Assembly: GCA_026415315.1 (NCBI GenBank)
Contig: JAOAHI010000012.1
Location: 1 to 53,088, forward strand
Direction: 5' to 3'
Length of the DNA stretch: 53,088 bases
From: Methylohalobius sp.
GTDB lineage: Bacteria; Pseudomonadota; Gammaproteobacteria; Methylococcales; Methylothermaceae
Position numbers and translations under genes: made by a program. The notes beneath the pieces were generated by a model. That model was not told where the DNA came from. It did no database searches and saw only the letters and a list, made by a program, of their open reading frames with translations. Positions 17,735 to 30,629 of the stretch are shown piece after piece (position 1 is the stretch's first letter; each line of letters opens with the position of its first letter).

Positions 17735-18952
17735 TTAGCCGCCGAAATCGTCCAGTAGAATGTTCTCGCGTTCGACACCCAAATCCTCCAGCATCTTGAT
17801 CACTGCAGCATTCATCACTGGAGGGCCGCATAAGTAATATTCGCAGTCCTCCGGAGAGGGATGATCTTTGAGATAGTTTTCGTATAGCACCTCGTGAATG
17901 AAACCGGTAAACCCTGTCCAGTTGTCTTCCGGTTTAGGCTCCGAGAGAGCCAAAAACCAACGAAAGTTGGGATTTTCTGCCTGCAACTTATCAAAATGAT
18001 CGATATAAAAAGCTTCGCGCAGGCTCCTCGCGCCATACCAGAAAGTCATCTTGCGCTTGGACTTTAACCGGATCAACTGGTCGAAGATATGGGAACGCAT
18101 GGGTGCCATCCCAGCCCCGCCACCGATGAAAACCATCTCGTTTTTGGTATCGCGGGCAAAAAACTCGCCAAATGGCCCGGAAATCGTCACCTTATCACCC
18201 GGCTTAAGGCTAAAGATGTACGAGGACATCTTGCCGGGCGGCACGTTCAGCCCGGGCGGCGGAGTAGCAATGCGCACGTTAAGCATAACGATGGTGTTCT
18301 CTAGTGGGAAGTTGGCCATTGAATAGGCCCGGAATACCGGTTCATCTACTTTAGACTCCAACTTCCATAAATCGTACTTGTCCCAATCAGCGCGATATTC
18401 TTCGTCGATGTCAAATTCAGAGAACTTGACGTGATGCGGGGGGCACTCGATCTGGATGTAGCCGCCAGCGCGAAAATTTAAGATTTCGCCAGGCGGCAGA
18501 TCCAAGACCAATTCCTTAATGAAGGTGGCCACGTTTCTGTTGGAACGCACCGTGCATTCCCACTTTTTGACCCCAAATACCTCTTCCGGCACCTCAATGC
18601 GCATCGGCTGCTTGACCGTTACCTGGCAAGACAACCGTTCGCCCTCCCTCGCCTCGCGCTTGCTGATATGGCTGGCCTCGGTAGGCAACAGCTCACCTCC
18701 TCCTTCCAGCACCTTCACTCGGCACTGACCGCAGGTCCCTCCACCGCCACAGGCAGAAGAGACAAACAGGTGATTGTTGGCTAGCGCCATCAGCAGCTTG
18801 GAACCCACGGGCGCTTTGATGGTTTTTTGCTCGTTGATAACGATATCCACCTCGCCTTGAGCGACCAATTTAGTCTTGGCCCACAGGATTACTAGCACTA
18901 AGGCGATAACGATCAAGGTAAAAAAAACAACGCCTAAGATAATCTCCAACAT
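17735..18952 (-). CDS. nqrF: Na+-NQR subunit F (NADH dehydrogenase module)
   Basis: 405 residues. One N-terminal membrane helix (residues 3-25), then a ferredoxin domain with [2Fe-2S] ligands C68, C74, C77 and C109 ([11 protein letters not shown]), then an FAD-binding domain with RAYSMAN and an NADH-binding domain with [11 protein letters not shown]. It takes electrons from NADH and passes them via FAD and the cluster into the pump. The start is 14 bases after the nqrE stop. The last product residues are followed by the terminator that lies within apbE. Confidence 0.97.
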   Translation of the reverse strand: MLEIILGVVFFTLIVIALVLVILWAKTKLVAQGEVDIVINEQKTIKAPVGSKLLMALANNHLFVSSACGGGGTCGQCRVKVLEGGGELLPTEASHISKREAREGERLSCQVTVKQPMRIEVPEEVFGVKKWECTVRSNRNVATFIKELVLDLPPGEILNFRAGGYIQIECPPHHVKFSEFDIDEEYRADWDKYDLWKLESKVDEPVFRAYSMANFPLENTIVMLNVRIATPPPGLNVPPGKMSSYIFSLKPGDKVTISGPFGEFFARDTKNEMVFIGGGAGMAPMRSHIFDQLIRLKSKRKMTFWYGARSLREAFYIDHFDKLQAENPNFRWFLALSEPKPEDNWTGFTGFIHEVLYENYLKDHPSPEDCEYYLCGPPVMNAAVIKMLEDLGVERENILLDDFGG

Positions 18953-18966
18953 GCTTTAGCCTTGGG

Positions 18967-19578
18967 TTAGAGCTGAATTCCAGAAAACGCCATAAATCCC
19001 AGCGACATCAAGCCAGCAGTGATAAAGGTAATGCCCAGACCCTGAAGCCCAGCCGGTACATCGCTGTACTTTAGCTTCTCCCGCACGGCAGCCATGGCGG
19101 TGATCGCCAAAGCCCACCCAAAACCGCTGCCTATGCCGTAAACCACGCTTTCAGCCAGGCTGTAGTCGCGCTCAATCATGAATAAGCTTCCGCCCAAAAT
19201 GGCGCAGTTGACAGTGATCAAGGGCAAAAAGATCCCCAGCGCGTAGTACAAGGCTGGAAAGAAGCGATCGAGCACCATCTCCAGAATTTGAACGATGGCG
19301 GCGATCACTCCGATGGCTGCCAAAAAAGTCAAAAAGCTCAAGTCCACATTCGGCAAGCCGGCCCAGGCCAATGCTCCCTCTTTCAAAAGATAAGCATGAA
19401 TCAAATGATTGGCTGGCACCGTCAGCGCTTGCACTACCATTACTGCGATCCCCAAACCGATAGCGGTGGCGATCTTCTTAGAGACTGCGAGAAAAGTGCA
19501 CATTCCCAAGAAAAAGGCCAAAGCTAAATTTTCGATAAAGACCGATTTAACGAATAAGCTGATTAAGGCTTCCATCAC
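18967..19578 (-). CDS. nqrE: Na+-NQR subunit E
   Basis: 203 residues, six membrane helices, related to RnfA. A cysteine in helix I ([13 protein letters not shown]) and one in the later half ([12 protein letters not shown]) correspond to ligands of the intramembrane iron centre shared with NqrD. It forms part of the Na+ channel. Its start overlaps the nqrD stop by four bases. Confidence 0.97.
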   Translation of the reverse strand: MMEALISLFVKSVFIENLALAFFLGMCTFLAVSKKIATAIGLGIAVMVVQALTVPANHLIHAYLLKEGALAWAGLPNVDLSFLTFLAAIGVIAAIVQILEMVLDRFFPALYYALGIFLPLITVNCAILGGSLFMIERDYSLAESVVYGIGSGFGWALAITAMAAVREKLKYSDVPAGLQGLGITFITAGLMSLGFMAFSGIQL

Positions 19579-20267
19579 GCGACCTCCCCGTGAGCCGGCA
19601 GAATTTTAAATTCCGGCACCTCTCTTTGCTTGGGCTTAAACGTCCTAACCGCCCAGATCAAAAGGCCGATAATGAAGAAAGCGCTAGGCGGCAATAACAA
19701 AAGGCCATTGGGCTCATACCAACCGCCGTTTTTGACCAAAGGCAAAATTTCCACTCCAAACAAGCTGCCAGAGCCGAACAGCTCGCGGATCACCGCCACT
19801 GTCATCAGAATCAGGCTGTAACCCAGACCGTTCCCCAAACCATCAAAGAAACTGGGCAGCGGTGGGTTTTGCATCGCATAAGCTTCAGCCCGTCCCATCA
19901 CGATGCAATTAGTGATAATTAAGCCTACAAATACTGACAATTGCTTGCTGATATCGTAGGCAACCGCTTTTAAGATTTGATCCACCACGATCACCAACGA
20001 GGCGATGATGGTCATCTGAACAATAATGCGAATACTCGCCGGCGTATGGTTGCGGACTAAGGCAATCGCCGCATTAGAACCAGCCACTACCGACGTCAAG
20101 GCGATGCTCATAATCAGCGCGGTGATCATCTGAGAGGTGACCGCCAACGCCGAGCAGATGCCCAGCACTTGAAGGATGATGGGATTATTGTCGATCAAGG
20201 GATCGACCAACACCGGTTTGATCTTTGCAAATTCAAACTCTTCGGTTTCTAATGCTTCGTCGCTCAT
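19575..20267 (-). CDS. nqrD: Na+-NQR subunit D
   Basis: 230 residues, six membrane helices, related to RnfE. Conserved [23 protein letters not shown] with the helix I cysteine, and [16 protein letters not shown] with the second. Start at ATG 20267, five bases after AGGAGG; the frame extends eight codons further upstream but without a ribosome site. The N-terminal tail is somewhat long and acidic (about 25 residues) before the first conserved segment. Confidence 0.96.
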   Translation of the reverse strand: MSDEALETEEFEFAKIKPVLVDPLIDNNPIILQVLGICSALAVTSQMITALIMSIALTSVVAGSNAAIALVRNHTPASIRIIVQMTIIASLVIVVDQILKAVAYDISKQLSVFVGLIITNCIVMGRAEAYAMQNPPLPSFFDGLGNGLGYSLILMTVAVIRELFGSGSLFGVEILPLVKNGGWYEPNGLLLLPPSAFFIIGLLIWAVRTFKPKQREVPEFKILPAHGEVA

Positions 20268-20278
20268 GCTCACCTCCT

Positions 20279-21130
20279 TTATTTTGGGCATTGCTTGGCT
20301 AAAAAGGGTTTGTATCCCTCCTCGCCCAACCAGAAACGAATCAAGTTACTGACTCCATTGCTGGTCAAGGTTGCACCAGCCAGCCCATCGACTAAAAACT
20401 CCGCTTTTTCCTGGCCAGGATTGACTCTTCCTTTAATCAGGCGCAATACAGGGGTGCCAGCCTGGTCATATATTCTCTTGCCTTTCCATAAGGCACGCCA
20501 GTTGGGATTGACCACCTCGCCCCCCAGTCCCGGAGTCTCCTTTTGGTCATAAAAGTTGATGCCTATCACTGTGTTGCAGTCCGGCTCCAGCGCTAAAAAG
20601 CCGTACATGGTGGACCACAGCCCATATCCCCACACCGGTAAGACCAACGCGTTTAGCTCTCCGTTCTCGTCCTTGAGGAAATAGACCGTAGCATATTTGG
20701 GCTTGCGTTTGATTGAGGCAACGTCTTTGTCGCGCGGCAGCGGCTCGCTCAGCTTAAAGTCCTTGGCCGCCTTGCGCATGTCGTAAGTGTTAGGGTCCAC
20801 ATCCTTGGCCAGCTCTCCTGTTTTCAGATCGATCACTTTAACTTCAAAGCGCTTGAACGCTTCATTGATATCTGCGCCTTCTCGCCACAGGCCTACGACT
20901 TCGAGAATGTTGCGCCGCATATCAGCCGCTTTGTTGTCCTCCTGCAAAGACTTCAAAGCCACAGCCGAAAACGCTACCAACACAGCACAGACCAAGCACA
21001 ACCAGAACGCCACTGATAAGGTTTTCTCGAAGCTATCGTTGGGGAGCGAAAGAATCCTATCTGCATAGGCTTTGGCCCGCTCACGCCAAACTTTAAGCGT
21101 GCTCGCAAATTGCATGGACGTCTCAGACAT
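20279..21130 (-). CDS. nqrC: Na+-NQR subunit C
   Basis: 283 residues. One N-terminal membrane helix (about residues 38-58) and a large periplasmic FMN-binding domain. The threonine for phosphodiester-linked FMN is T254 in [11 protein letters not shown], the site modified by ApbE. The start overlaps the nqrB stop by eight bases; an ATG at 21115 is an alternative. The first 35 residues are longer and more charged than in typical NqrC. Confidence 0.96.
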   Translation of the reverse strand: MSETSMQFASTLKVWRERAKAYADRILSLPNDSFEKTLSVAFWLCLVCAVLVAFSAVALKSLQEDNKAADMRRNILEVVGLWREGADINEAFKRFEVKVIDLKTGELAKDVDPNTYDMRKAAKDFKLSEPLPRDKDVASIKRKPKYATVYFLKDENGELNALVLPVWGYGLWSTMYGFLALEPDCNTVIGINFYDQKETPGLGGEVVNPNWRALWKGKRIYDQAGTPVLRLIKGRVNPGQEKAEFLVDGLAGATLTSNGVSNLIRFWLGEEGYKPFLAKQCPK

Positions 21131-22327
21131 TGCGTTTGGCCCTTCTGCGAATGTTGGCTTGGATCACAAAATAGTCGATCAAAGGAGCAAAAATGTTGGC
21201 AAACAACACCGCCAACATCGCCCCCTCAGGAAAAGCCGGATTCACTACCCGGATCAGGATCGTCATCACCCCGATCAAAATTCCAAAAATCCAGCGCCCA
21301 GCGTCGGTCATCGCTGCACTTACCGGATCGGTCGCCATAAATACAGTGGCAAACGCCAAACTGCCTATAGTCAAATGCCAATACCAAGGAAGAGAGAACA
21401 TCGGATTAGTGGCGCTGCCGATCAGGTTAAACAGAACCGAAGTAGCGATCACACCTATCAGTACCCCCGCCATAATCCGGTAGCTGGCAACGCCGGTATA
21501 AAGCAAAAAAATCGCCCCGAGCAGAATAGCTAGGGTTGAAGTTTCTCCCATGGATCCGGGCATGAAGCCAAAAAAGGTCTGGCCCCAACTGTAGCCGGCC
21601 ATCTGGATCGCAGCCAATCCCCCCTCCGCACCTAGCGCCAAAGGGGTAGCCGCGCTGTAGCCGTCCACCGCGGTCCAGATCGTGTCTCCCGTCATATAGG
21701 CAGGATAGGCAAAAAATAAGAAAGCCCTCCCCGTCAGAGCGGGATTTAAAAAGTTCTTGCCAGTCCCCCCATAGACTTCCTTGCCTAGCACCACTCCGAA
21801 ACTGATGCCAAGCGCTACCTGCCACAAAGGAATAGAAGGCGGCAAAGACAGAGCAAACAAAATCGAGGTCACGAAGAATCCTTCGTTGATCTCGTGCTTG
21901 CGCACCAGCGCGAACAATGCTTCCCACAAACCACCAACGACAAACGTGACGATGTAGACGGGAAAGAAATACAGCGCCCCATGCATCAGGCAGGAGATAG
22001 GATTGGCCGGGTTGTAACCGAACCAGTCCATAACCGCGCCGCGCCAGTTGGGAATGGTTTCCATCCCCAACGCCTGCATGGCTTGGTTGGCTTGGTACCC
22101 TGTGTTGTATAGAGCGACGAAGATCGCTGGAAAAGTTGCCAGCCAGACATAGACCATCACCCGCTTCAAATCCAAAGCATCGCGCACGTGGACTGGGTTG
22201 GGGGCGACATCAGCTGGCCAATAAAGAAATGTATCTACCATTTCATAAAGCGGATACAGTTTTTCGTACCGTCCCCCTTTAACGAACAGAGGATGAATTC
22301 GATCTAAGAATGCTCTGACCTTAGACA

Positions 22328-22328
<1 letters not shown>
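21123..22328 (-). CDS. nqrB: Na+-NQR subunit B
   Basis: 401 residues, about ten membrane helices, related to RnfD. The covalent FMN threonine is T228 in DGYSAATPL, the usual D-G-x-S-x-A-T site. It also binds riboflavin and ubiquinone in this family. Start at ATG 22328, overlapping the nqrA stop as TGATG; the frame continues far upstream but only because nqrA is read there in another frame. Confidence 0.97.
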
Positions 22329-24060
<1,732 letters not shown>

Positions 24061-24864
24061 TTAATCTAAAGGATAAAACAGACTCTTAAGGCATTCCCCT
24101 GGGTCTTCGGCGCGCATGAACGCCTCACCAATTAAAAAGGCGTTGACGCCGTGGGCGCGCATTCTAGCGACATCCTCTGACGTATGGATGCCGCTCTCCG
24201 TAACGACTAACCGCCCAGGTGGGATCAGAGGCAATAACCTTAAGGTCTGCTCCAGGGAAACCTCAAAGGTCCTTAAGTTGCGGTTATTGATACCCACTAT
24301 GGCTTTTTCCAGTGGCAAAACCCGCTCCAGTTCCGAGGCGTCGTGCACCTCTACCAGCACCGCCAACGAGAGCTCTTCAGCCAGTCGGCTTAAATCCATA
24401 AGCTGCCCGTCATCTAGAGCAGCAGCGATCAGTAAAACTGCATCGGCCTGGATAGCCCTGGCCTCGTAAATCTGATAAGGATCAATCAAGAAATCTTTGC
24501 GCAGAGTCGGAAGACCTGCGGTTTGCTTAGCCAATTCGAGATACGCCTCGCAACCTTGAAAGTACCTCGCGTCGGTCAATACCGACAGACACGTCGCCCC
24601 GGCTCTGGCATAGCTGGCAGCGATCTGACGGACGTCAAAATTTGCCCGGATCACCCCTTGGCTCGGAGAGGCTTTTTTGATCTCAGCAATCACCGCCGGT
24701 TGAGCTTTTGCCACGCGCCCGAGCAAAGCCCCCTTAAAGTCCAAAGGAGGAGGCTGGGATTCGGCCAGATCGCGCACTTCCAGTACAGGCAGACGCTTTT
24801 TGCGCTGGTCGATTTCCTCGCGCTTGGTAGCCAAAATTTGGTGCAGAAGATTTACGCCTTTCAC
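24061..24864 (-). CDS. trpC: Indole-3-glycerol phosphate synthase
   Basis: About 267 residues, (beta-alpha)8 barrel without a fused TrpF domain. Conserved: IAEIKKASPSQG, LSVLTDARYFQG, LRKDFLIDPYQIYEARA, VEVHDASELERV, VGINNRNLRTFEV and VTESGIH. It closes the indole ring from CdRP in tryptophan synthesis. The GTG at 24864 overlaps the trpD stop as GTGA and gives the expected short N-terminus; a GTG at 24879 is also in frame. Last gene of the trp group here; trpF, trpB and trpA are elsewhere. Confidence 0.95.
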   Translation of the reverse strand: MKGVNLLHQILATKREEIDQRKKRLPVLEVRDLAESQPPPLDFKGALLGRVAKAQPAVIAEIKKASPSQGVIRANFDVRQIAASYARAGATCLSVLTDARYFQGCEAYLELAKQTAGLPTLRKDFLIDPYQIYEARAIQADAVLLIAAALDDGQLMDLSRLAEELSLAVLVEVHDASELERVLPLEKAIVGINNRNLRTFEVSLEQTLRLLPLIPPGRLVVTESGIHTSEDVARMRAHGVNAFLIGEAFMRAEDPGECLKSLFYPLD

Positions 24865-25877
24865 CGGCTTGAAGTCCACTCGATCAGAGCATGCAATTTG
24901 GCTAAGGCGGCCCCCGATTTAAGCACGGCGCGCGCCCTCTCTATGCCGCTCGCTAAAGATTCAACCAAATCGGCAGCGTAGATCGCCGCTCCGGCGTTGA
25001 GGGCGACAATGTCGCTTGCAGGTCCCGGCTGTCCGGCCAACACGCCACGCAAAATATCCAGGCTTTCAGCTACAGAACTGACCTGAATAGCCGCTAGAGG
25101 TGCCCGAGAAAAACCGAATTGTTCCGGGAAAATCGAATAAGTCCTTATCTCCCTTGCCTTCAATTCAGCTATTTGAGTAGGTGTAGCCAAGCTGATTTCA
25201 TCTAGGCCGTCTTCAGCGTGAACCACCAAGGCGTGGCGGCTACCGAGTTGGGCTAATACTTGAGCCATAGGAAGCAGATAGCGAGCAGCAAATACGCCAA
25301 GGAGCTGGTGTCTAGCTGCAAAAGGGTTAAGCAAAGGACCTAACAGATTAAACAGGGTACGGATGCCCAACTCCCGCCGCACCGAAGCGACCTGAGCCAA
25401 TGCGCCGTAAAACTTGGGAGCATACAGAAAGCCTATGCCGATCTCTTCAATACACTGCTTAACCTGGATCGGACTTAAGTCCAGCTTGACCCCGGCTGCC
25501 TCCAATACGTCGGCTGAGCCGCTCTTGCTTGACACCAAACGGTTACCGTGCTTGGCCACTCGGCCACCAGCGGCCGCCACCACAAATGCGGCTGTTGTGG
25601 AGATATTAAACGTATTTAGGCCATCCCCACCGGTACCGCAAGTATCGATCAGATGCTCGCCCGTTACTTTAAGTTCGACCGCCCGCGCGCGCAGCACTTG
25701 ACACGCCGCGCTGATTTCTACAGCGCTCTCGCCCTTAGCGCGCAGGGCGACCAAAAAACCTGCAACCTGGGCGGGAGTGGCTTGGCCAGATAGGATCTGG
25801 CCCATGACTTCTTGCATTTCTTCAGCCTTAAGATCGGCCGGCTCAAGCAGTCTAGTAATGGCGGAAGAGAGGTTCAT
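24861..25877 (-). CDS. trpD: Anthranilate phosphoribosyltransferase
   Basis: 338 residues. PRPP-binding [17 protein letters not shown] near residue 79, KHGNR...[11 protein letters not shown] for anthranilate/PRPP, and [20 protein letters not shown]. It transfers phosphoribose to anthranilate. Its start overlaps the trpG stop by four bases and its stop overlaps the trpC start. Confidence 0.97.
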   Translation of the reverse strand: MNLSSAITRLLEPADLKAEEMQEVMGQILSGQATPAQVAGFLVALRAKGESAVEISAACQVLRARAVELKVTGEHLIDTCGTGGDGLNTFNISTTAAFVVAAAGGRVAKHGNRLVSSKSGSADVLEAAGVKLDLSPIQVKQCIEEIGIGFLYAPKFYGALAQVASVRRELGIRTLFNLLGPLLNPFAARHQLLGVFAARYLLPMAQVLAQLGSRHALVVHAEDGLDEISLATPTQIAELKAREIRTYSIFPEQFGFSRAPLAAIQVSSVAESLDILRGVLAGQPGPASDIVALNAGAAIYAADLVESLASGIERARAVLKSGAALAKLHALIEWTSSR

Positions 25878-26461
25878 CGCTCTCGCAAAAAATTGGCCAG
25901 CAGCTGGTGACCGTATTGGGTCAAAATCGATTCAGGATGAAACTGCACCCCATAGATGGGATAGTGTTTGTGTTCCACCCCCATGATCTCCTCGAATGCA
26001 CCGGTCTTATCCTGAGTCCAAGCAGTGATCTTGAGGGATTCGGGAAGACTCTCCCGGTCAATCACAAGTGAATGATAGCGGGTAGCCTCAAAAGGGCTAG
26101 GCAGACCGCGGAAAATTCCTGTTCCAGCATGATAGATAAAGGAAGTTTTGCCATGCATGATCGCCTTAGCGTGGACGATGCTGCCACCAAAGGCCACGCC
26201 TATGCTCTGATGACCAAGGCATACTCCTAGGATCGGCAGTTTGCCCTTAAAATGCTCGACCACTGGGACCGAAATGCCGGCCTCTTTGGGCGTGCACGGT
26301 CCGGGAGAAATGACGATTCGGTCAGGTTTAAGACGCTCTATGTCTTCCAAACTCACCTGATCGTTGCGCACCACCTCTACTTCCGCCCCGAGCTCTCCCA
26401 GGTATTGAACCAGGTTGTAGGTAAAAGAATCGTAATTGTCTATCATCACTACCCGACTCAT
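25874..26461 (-). CDS. trpG: Anthranilate synthase glutamine amidotransferase component
   Basis: 195 residues, class-I glutamine amidotransferase. Opens with [19 protein letters not shown]; catalytic cysteine in LGVCLGHQ, and histidine/glutamate in VQFHPESI. It supplies ammonia to TrpE. In some bacteria the same subunit also serves aminodeoxychorismate synthase (PabA), possible here because no pabA is seen. The ATG at 26461 overlaps the trpE stop as ATGA. Confidence 0.96.
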   Translation of the reverse strand: MSRVVMIDNYDSFTYNLVQYLGELGAEVEVVRNDQVSLEDIERLKPDRIVISPGPCTPKEAGISVPVVEHFKGKLPILGVCLGHQSIGVAFGGSIVHAKAIMHGKTSFIYHAGTGIFRGLPSPFEATRYHSLVIDRESLPESLKITAWTQDKTGAFEEIMGVEHKHYPIYGVQFHPESILTQYGHQLLANFLRER

Positions 26462-27939
26462 AGGGCAAGCCCCCCCAGGGCGCTGGCCACAGCGCGGAAC
26501 AATGCGCGGCCTTTGTTCATGGTCTCTTCCCACTCCTTAGCTGGAACTGAGTCATGCACAATCCCTGCTCCGACCTGAACATGAAGCTGACCGTCTTTAA
26601 TCACTGCGGTACGAATGGCAATAGCGGTGTCTAGATTGCCTGCCCAACCGATATATCCTACTGCCCCTGAATAAATACCGCGCTTGACCGGCTCCAGTTC
26701 AGCGATGATCTCCATCGCCCGAATTTTGGGCGCTCCAGAGACCGTGCCGGCCGGAAATGTGGCCGCCAAGACATCAAAGGCATCCAGACCTGGTTTGAGC
26801 CGACCGACGACGTTGGAAACCAAGTGCATGACATGAGAATAGCGCTCGACGATCATCCGCTCCGTGAGCTTGACGCTGCCTGTCTCTGCCACTCGACCGA
26901 CGTCATTGCGTCCCAAATCGATGAGCATCAAATGCTCGGCACGCTCTTTAGGATCGGCCAGAAGCTCTTGCTCTAAGGCTGTATCCTCTTCCGCCGTTCG
27001 CCCGCGGGGACGGGTTCCAGCGATAGGGCGGACAGTGATCATCCCATCTTCAAGCCGAACCAAAATCTCTGGCGAAGAACCAACGATATGAAAATCCTTA
27101 AGGTTCAAATGATACAGGTACGGAGAGGGATTAAGCCAGCGCAACGCCCGATAGACGCTTAACGGATCGCCTTGGTAAGGAATAGACAAGCGCTGGGATA
27201 GGACTACTTGCATCACATCACCAGCGACAATGTACTCCTTAATCCGACCTACGGCTCTCTCAAACCCCTCGCGGGTGAAGCCAGATATGAAATCCTCTTC
27301 GCTGATACGGTAGCCGGCGCTTTCGATGGGATACTGGAAGCTGCTACGCAGGCGTTCGATCCACCCAACAAGGCGCGCCTTAGCTCGCTCCCATGCCTCG
27401 GGTTCACTCGGATCAGCGTGGGTAATCAGCTTGAGTTTTCCGGCCAAGTTATCGAATACCAAAAGATCCTCCGACAACATCAGCAATATGTCGGGAGTTT
27501 TAAGGGGATCTGGCTTAGCTGCAGCCAGTTTTAGCTTAGGCTCAAGATAGGCCACAGTCTCGTAACCGAAATAACCCACCAACCCCCCGCTAAAGCGAGG
27601 CATACCCGGCAAGGTTGGGGCGGCAAAACGCCGGGCAAAGCGCTTGATCCAGCCTAAAGGATCGGCGGTGCTCTCCTCCTGGATCAATTCCCCGCCTCGC
27701 CAAACTTCAACTGTATTCCCACAAACCCGGATGATCCGCCGTGCCGGCAAACCAATGATGGAATAACGCCCAAAGCGCTCGCCCCCATAGACTGATTCGA
27801 ACAGATAAGTATATGGCTGGCCTGCTAGCTTAAGATAAGCGCTCAAGGGCGTATCCAGATCCGCCAACACTTCGCAACTGACAGGAATACGATTAAATCC
27901 ACGCGCTGCGAGTTCGCGGAAGCGCTCGGGCGTCATCAT
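26458..27939 (-). CDS. trpE: Anthranilate synthase component I
   Basis: 493 residues of the chorismate-utilising family. The tryptophan-binding segment reads [16 protein letters not shown] near residue 45 (LLES in E. coli becomes LFES), suggesting feedback control. Catalytic region: [45 protein letters not shown] and [11 protein letters not shown]. It converts chorismate to anthranilate. Start at ATG 27939, overlapping the rpe stop; a second ATG directly follows. Confidence 0.97.
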   Translation of the reverse strand: MMTPERFRELAARGFNRIPVSCEVLADLDTPLSAYLKLAGQPYTYLFESVYGGERFGRYSIIGLPARRIIRVCGNTVEVWRGGELIQEESTADPLGWIKRFARRFAAPTLPGMPRFSGGLVGYFGYETVAYLEPKLKLAAAKPDPLKTPDILLMLSEDLLVFDNLAGKLKLITHADPSEPEAWERAKARLVGWIERLRSSFQYPIESAGYRISEEDFISGFTREGFERAVGRIKEYIVAGDVMQVVLSQRLSIPYQGDPLSVYRALRWLNPSPYLYHLNLKDFHIVGSSPEILVRLEDGMITVRPIAGTRPRGRTAEEDTALEQELLADPKERAEHLMLIDLGRNDVGRVAETGSVKLTERMIVERYSHVMHLVSNVVGRLKPGLDAFDVLAATFPAGTVSGAPKIRAMEIIAELEPVKRGIYSGAVGYIGWAGNLDTAIAIRTAVIKDGQLHVQVGAGIVHDSVPAKEWEETMNKGRALFRAVASALGGLAL

Positions 27940-28622
27940 GAATTGCCTTCGGCCAGTCCTTTAGCGATTTCAGCCCGCATGGCGGCAATGACTGCCCGAT
28001 AGTCTTTCTGGCCAAAAATCGCCGATCCGGCCACGAAGGTGTCAGCCCCAGCTGCAGCTACTTTAGCGATGTTGTCCACTTTGATGCCGCCGTCCACTTC
28101 TAAACGGATCGGCCGTCCAGACGCATCGATCAAGCGGCGTACGCGTTCAATCTTACGCAGCACATAAGGAATAAAGGACTGGCCACCAAACCCAGGATTG
28201 ACCGACATAAGCAACACCATATCTACCCGTTCTATCGCCCAGTCGAGATAATCTAAAGGGGTAGCTGGATTGAACACTAACCCCGCTTTCAAACCCAAGT
28301 CTTGAATCAATTGTAAAGTGCGATCGACGTGCTCGGAGGCTTCGGGATGAAAAGTAACGTAGCTTGCCCCTGCTTTGGCGAAGTCTGGAATAATTCGGTC
28401 TACAGGCTTGACCATTAGGTGAACATCGATCGGTGCAGTGATGCCGTACTTACGCAGCGCTTCGCAGACCATAGGACCAAACGTCAGATTGGGAACATAA
28501 TGGTTGTCCATGACATCAAAGTGGACCATATCACCCCCAGCCTGCAGGACATTTTCAACTTCTTGGCCGAGACGAGCAAAGTCAGCCGACAAAATAGAGG
28601 GGGCAATCCAAGGCGTCTGCAT
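27936..28622 (-). CDS. rpe: Ribulose-phosphate 3-epimerase
   Basis: 228 residues, (beta-alpha)8 barrel. [52 protein letters not shown] and EVDGGI match the family's metal and phosphate sites. It interconverts ribulose-5-P and xylulose-5-P. Ribosome site GAGGA seven bases before the ATG. First gene of rpe-trpEGDC, a grouping known in proteobacteria, although the usual gph between rpe and trpE is absent. Confidence 0.96.
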   Translation of the reverse strand: MQTPWIAPSILSADFARLGQEVENVLQAGGDMVHFDVMDNHYVPNLTFGPMVCEALRKYGITAPIDVHLMVKPVDRIIPDFAKAGASYVTFHPEASEHVDRTLQLIQDLGLKAGLVFNPATPLDYLDWAIERVDMVLLMSVNPGFGGQSFIPYVLRKIERVRRLIDASGRPIRLEVDGGIKVDNIAKVAAAGADTFVAGSAIFGQKDYRAVIAAMRAEIAKGLAEGNS

Positions 28623-28712
28623 GACTAGTTCCTCAATTCGTTTTCAAAAGAATTAAGTGTAACTGATTTCAATCCCTGGCTAAAAGACAAAAGCTTACAT
28701 TACAATGCGCGT

Positions 28713-28967
28713 GTGAAAACCGTTGTCATGTATACCACCGCTCGCTGCCCTTATTGCCTGATGGCTGAGCAGTTGCTCGTTCGCAAAGGAGTCACCTCCA
28801 TCTGCAAAATGAGGGTCGATTTAGAGCCGGACAAATTCCAAGAAATGATAGCTAAAACGGGTCGCCGCACAGTGCCGCAGATCTTTATCGGCGGCTTTCA
28901 CATCGGCGGGTTTCAAGAACTGGCGGCCTTAGACCGGGAAGGTCGACTAGATGAGCTTTTACAGTAA
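28713..28967 (+). CDS. grxC: Glutaredoxin 3 (dithiol)
   Basis: 84 residues. Active site CPYC (residues 12-15), TVPQIFIGGFHIGGFQEL with the cis-proline and glutathione-binding GG. Matches E. coli GrxC end to end from the GTG at 28713; an in-frame ATG at 28728 would remove the first strand. A TACAAT element (28701-28706) ends six bases before the GTG, and no clear ribosome site is present, so the message may be leaderless. Ends four bases from the convergent rubredoxin gene. Confidence 0.93.
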   Translation: MKTVVMYTTARCPYCLMAEQLLVRKGVTSICKMRVDLEPDKFQEMIAKTGRRTVPQIFIGGFHIGGFQELAALDREGRLDELLQ

Positions 28968-28971
28968 AAGC

Positions 28972-29151
28972 CTACTCCTCCAGCAATTCAAAGTCGCTTT
29001 TAGAAGCACCGCATTCTGGGCAAACCCAGTCTTCAGGAATGTCCTCAAACCGCGTCCCAGGTGGAATCCCTCCCTCTGGGTCTCCTTCAGCCTCGTCATA
29101 AATATAACCGCAAACGACACAGACGTATTTACGATATTCCCCCAGCGTCAT
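28972..29151 (-). CDS. Rubredoxin
   Basis: 59 residues. The iron site is complete: C11-x2-C14 ([12 protein letters not shown]) and C44-x2-C47 ([10 protein letters not shown]), with [20 protein letters not shown] between. A small one-iron electron carrier, used for example by alkane hydroxylases, rubredoxin:oxygen reductases or in oxidative defence; no partner is adjacent. GGGAG lies seven bases before the ATG. Confidence 0.95.
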   Translation of the reverse strand: MTLGEYRKYVCVVCGYIYDEAEGDPEGGIPPGTRFEDIPEDWVCPECGASKSDFELLEE

Positions 29152-29185
29152 AGTTGTTCTCCCTCGCTGTTAACAAAACCAAAGA

Positions 29186-29944
29186 TTATCTTAGAACCTG
29201 CAAGGCGCTAGGATGACGCACCAAAACAGTGACCTTTTTCCCACGCCGCGCTGGCCAACCACGCACCTCCACTCTGGCTCCAAGGTAGGCATAAGGAGAA
29301 GAAAACCATTTAAGATTGGAGCGTGGAATAGTCACGTATAAGTCCTGAGCAAACTCAAGCTGGACAAACTTGCTCTTTGCGTGAATGTGTACTACTTTGC
29401 CCACTAATCGCTGCCAACCATAAGATTTTTTATAGCGCAGGGTCTCGATCGCCCTCGGAGCATACGCCGCCATTCCCCAAATTCCTCGCTTAGCCTGCTC
29501 AGCTTCGTTCTGAGCTGTAAGAATCGTCTCAGCGTACTTGAGGTTAGGGGGATGTAAGTTGGCTACTGCCCACCCTTGCTTGACCAATGCCAGGTTGACG
29601 TGTAGGCCATCCTCCGTGAACAGATGCGCTAATGTGCGCCCGTATTTGTCCTGGCGTTGTGCATCGTACTCCAACCGCACCTTTTGTCCTTGCACCAAAG
29701 CCTGAAGTGCTTGCTTGGCCTCGTTTCCGCCAGGTTCGCCACGCTTGCGTCGGGTCTCGATTTCAGGAGCGTTGATATTAGCCAGTCTCACCCGTTGTCC
29801 GCCTGCAAGCTTTACTGTGTCTCCATCGTAGACATATTCGACCTCCTGGTAAACATCAGGTCGCTCACCTAAGTTCGCCCAACGATAGGCCCCGACAACT
29901 GCTAGCCACAAACTCAACCCGATGAAAACGGCCTTGCGCACCAC
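29186..29944 (-). CDS. Thermonuclease-family (SNase-like) protein
   Basis: 252 residues. An N-terminal hydrophobic segment (residues 4-20) suggests secretion or membrane anchoring. The staphylococcal-nuclease OB-fold follows: VYDGDTVKL, VRLANINAPEIE (Arg and Glu of the active site) and DKYGRTLAHLF (second Arg), so the catalytic triad is present. The last 90 residues (after GIWG) form an extra beta-rich domain found in some proteobacterial members. Probably a periplasmic or surface nuclease. It precedes rubredoxin by 34 bases. Confidence 0.85.
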   Translation of the reverse strand: MVRKAVFIGLSLWLAVVGAYRWANLGERPDVYQEVEYVYDGDTVKLAGGQRVRLANINAPEIETRRKRGEPGGNEAKQALQALVQGQKVRLEYDAQRQDKYGRTLAHLFTEDGLHVNLALVKQGWAVANLHPPNLKYAETILTAQNEAEQAKRGIWGMAAYAPRAIETLRYKKSYGWQRLVGKVVHIHAKSKFVQLEFAQDLYVTIPRSNLKWFSSPYAYLGARVEVRGWPARRGKKVTVLVRHPSALQVLR

Positions 29945-29982
29945 GCGCTCGTCGGATCGGGTTATGAACTCAGTTCAACCAA

Positions 29983-30348
29983 CTAGCCAGCAGCGCCTGA
30001 GACAGGCGTGCTAGGAACGGACTGCCTACCAACTCGACATGCGATGGCTTCTAATTGCCGGATCTGGAGGTAGCCAGCATTAGTCAACTCCGTTCCTCCG
30101 CTGAGGATAATCTGGTACACCTCAGGCAGCTTATAAGTGAGATAACAAAAATAGCCGCTCACAGCAGCACCTAAAGGGACAGAGATGATGGCCGGCAACC
30201 CGAGCCAAGAAGTGCTATTGACTATCAACGACAAAATATCCAGCGGTAAAAGGAGAAAAGCGCCAAAATAAACCAACACGAAAAAGGAATATACTAATAA
30301 AGTAAGAAATTCAAATATGCGGATCAAGCCTAAATTTAGCCACTTCAT
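29983..30348 (-). CDS. Small membrane protein of unknown function
   Basis: 121 residues, not recognised. Two hydrophobic segments, about residues 12-40 and 48-72, then a hydrophilic tail with YQIILSGGTELTNAGYLQIRQLEAIACR and a flexible Ala/Ser/Pro end. Composition and the separate frame support a real gene, but there is no known motif. It lies upstream of the nuclease gene on the same strand (38-base gap). Confidence 0.55.
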   Translation of the reverse strand: MKWLNLGLIRIFEFLTLLVYSFFVLVYFGAFLLLPLDILSLIVNSTSWLGLPAIISVPLGAAVSGYFCYLTYKLPEVYQIILSGGTELTNAGYLQIRQLEAIACRVGRQSVPSTPVSGAAG

Positions 30349-30553
30349 AATCGGCCTTTTACCCCCTACAGTTTATTGGCAAATTTATCTTAGTATATCT
30401 ATCAGCATTAGTTTTACCAAAACGCCCCTTGATCTTGCCTCTATATGGGAAGCTTTATCTGATTTGTGCTTAAGGCGAGTGAGCACAGAATTGAAACCTC
30501 TGATCCTACCGAATAGGCAACTTTAAGGCTTTGCTGCGACATCCTAGCGTACC

Positions 30554-30624
30554 CACCGTTTGGCTGCTATAGAGTAAGCAGCCTAAAGGTTTACTGATTG
30601 GGAATACAGGCTTCTTAAACGGTG
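30554..30624. repeat. Nested inverted repeats downstream of fabI
   Basis: Outer arms CACCGTTT (30554-30561) and AAACGGTG (30617-30624); inside, directly next to the left arm, GGCTGCT (30562-30568), an eight-base loop, and AGCAGCC (30577-30583). Together they could fold a multi-branched RNA just past the fabI stop. No T-run follows. The rest of the 281-base gap (30349-30629) shows no gene. Confidence 0.5.
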
Positions 30625-30629
30625 AAAAG

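Noticed and set aside
28623-28712. trp attenuator or leader peptide
   Set aside because: The region before rpe has no run of Trp codons and no paired hairpins of attenuator type.
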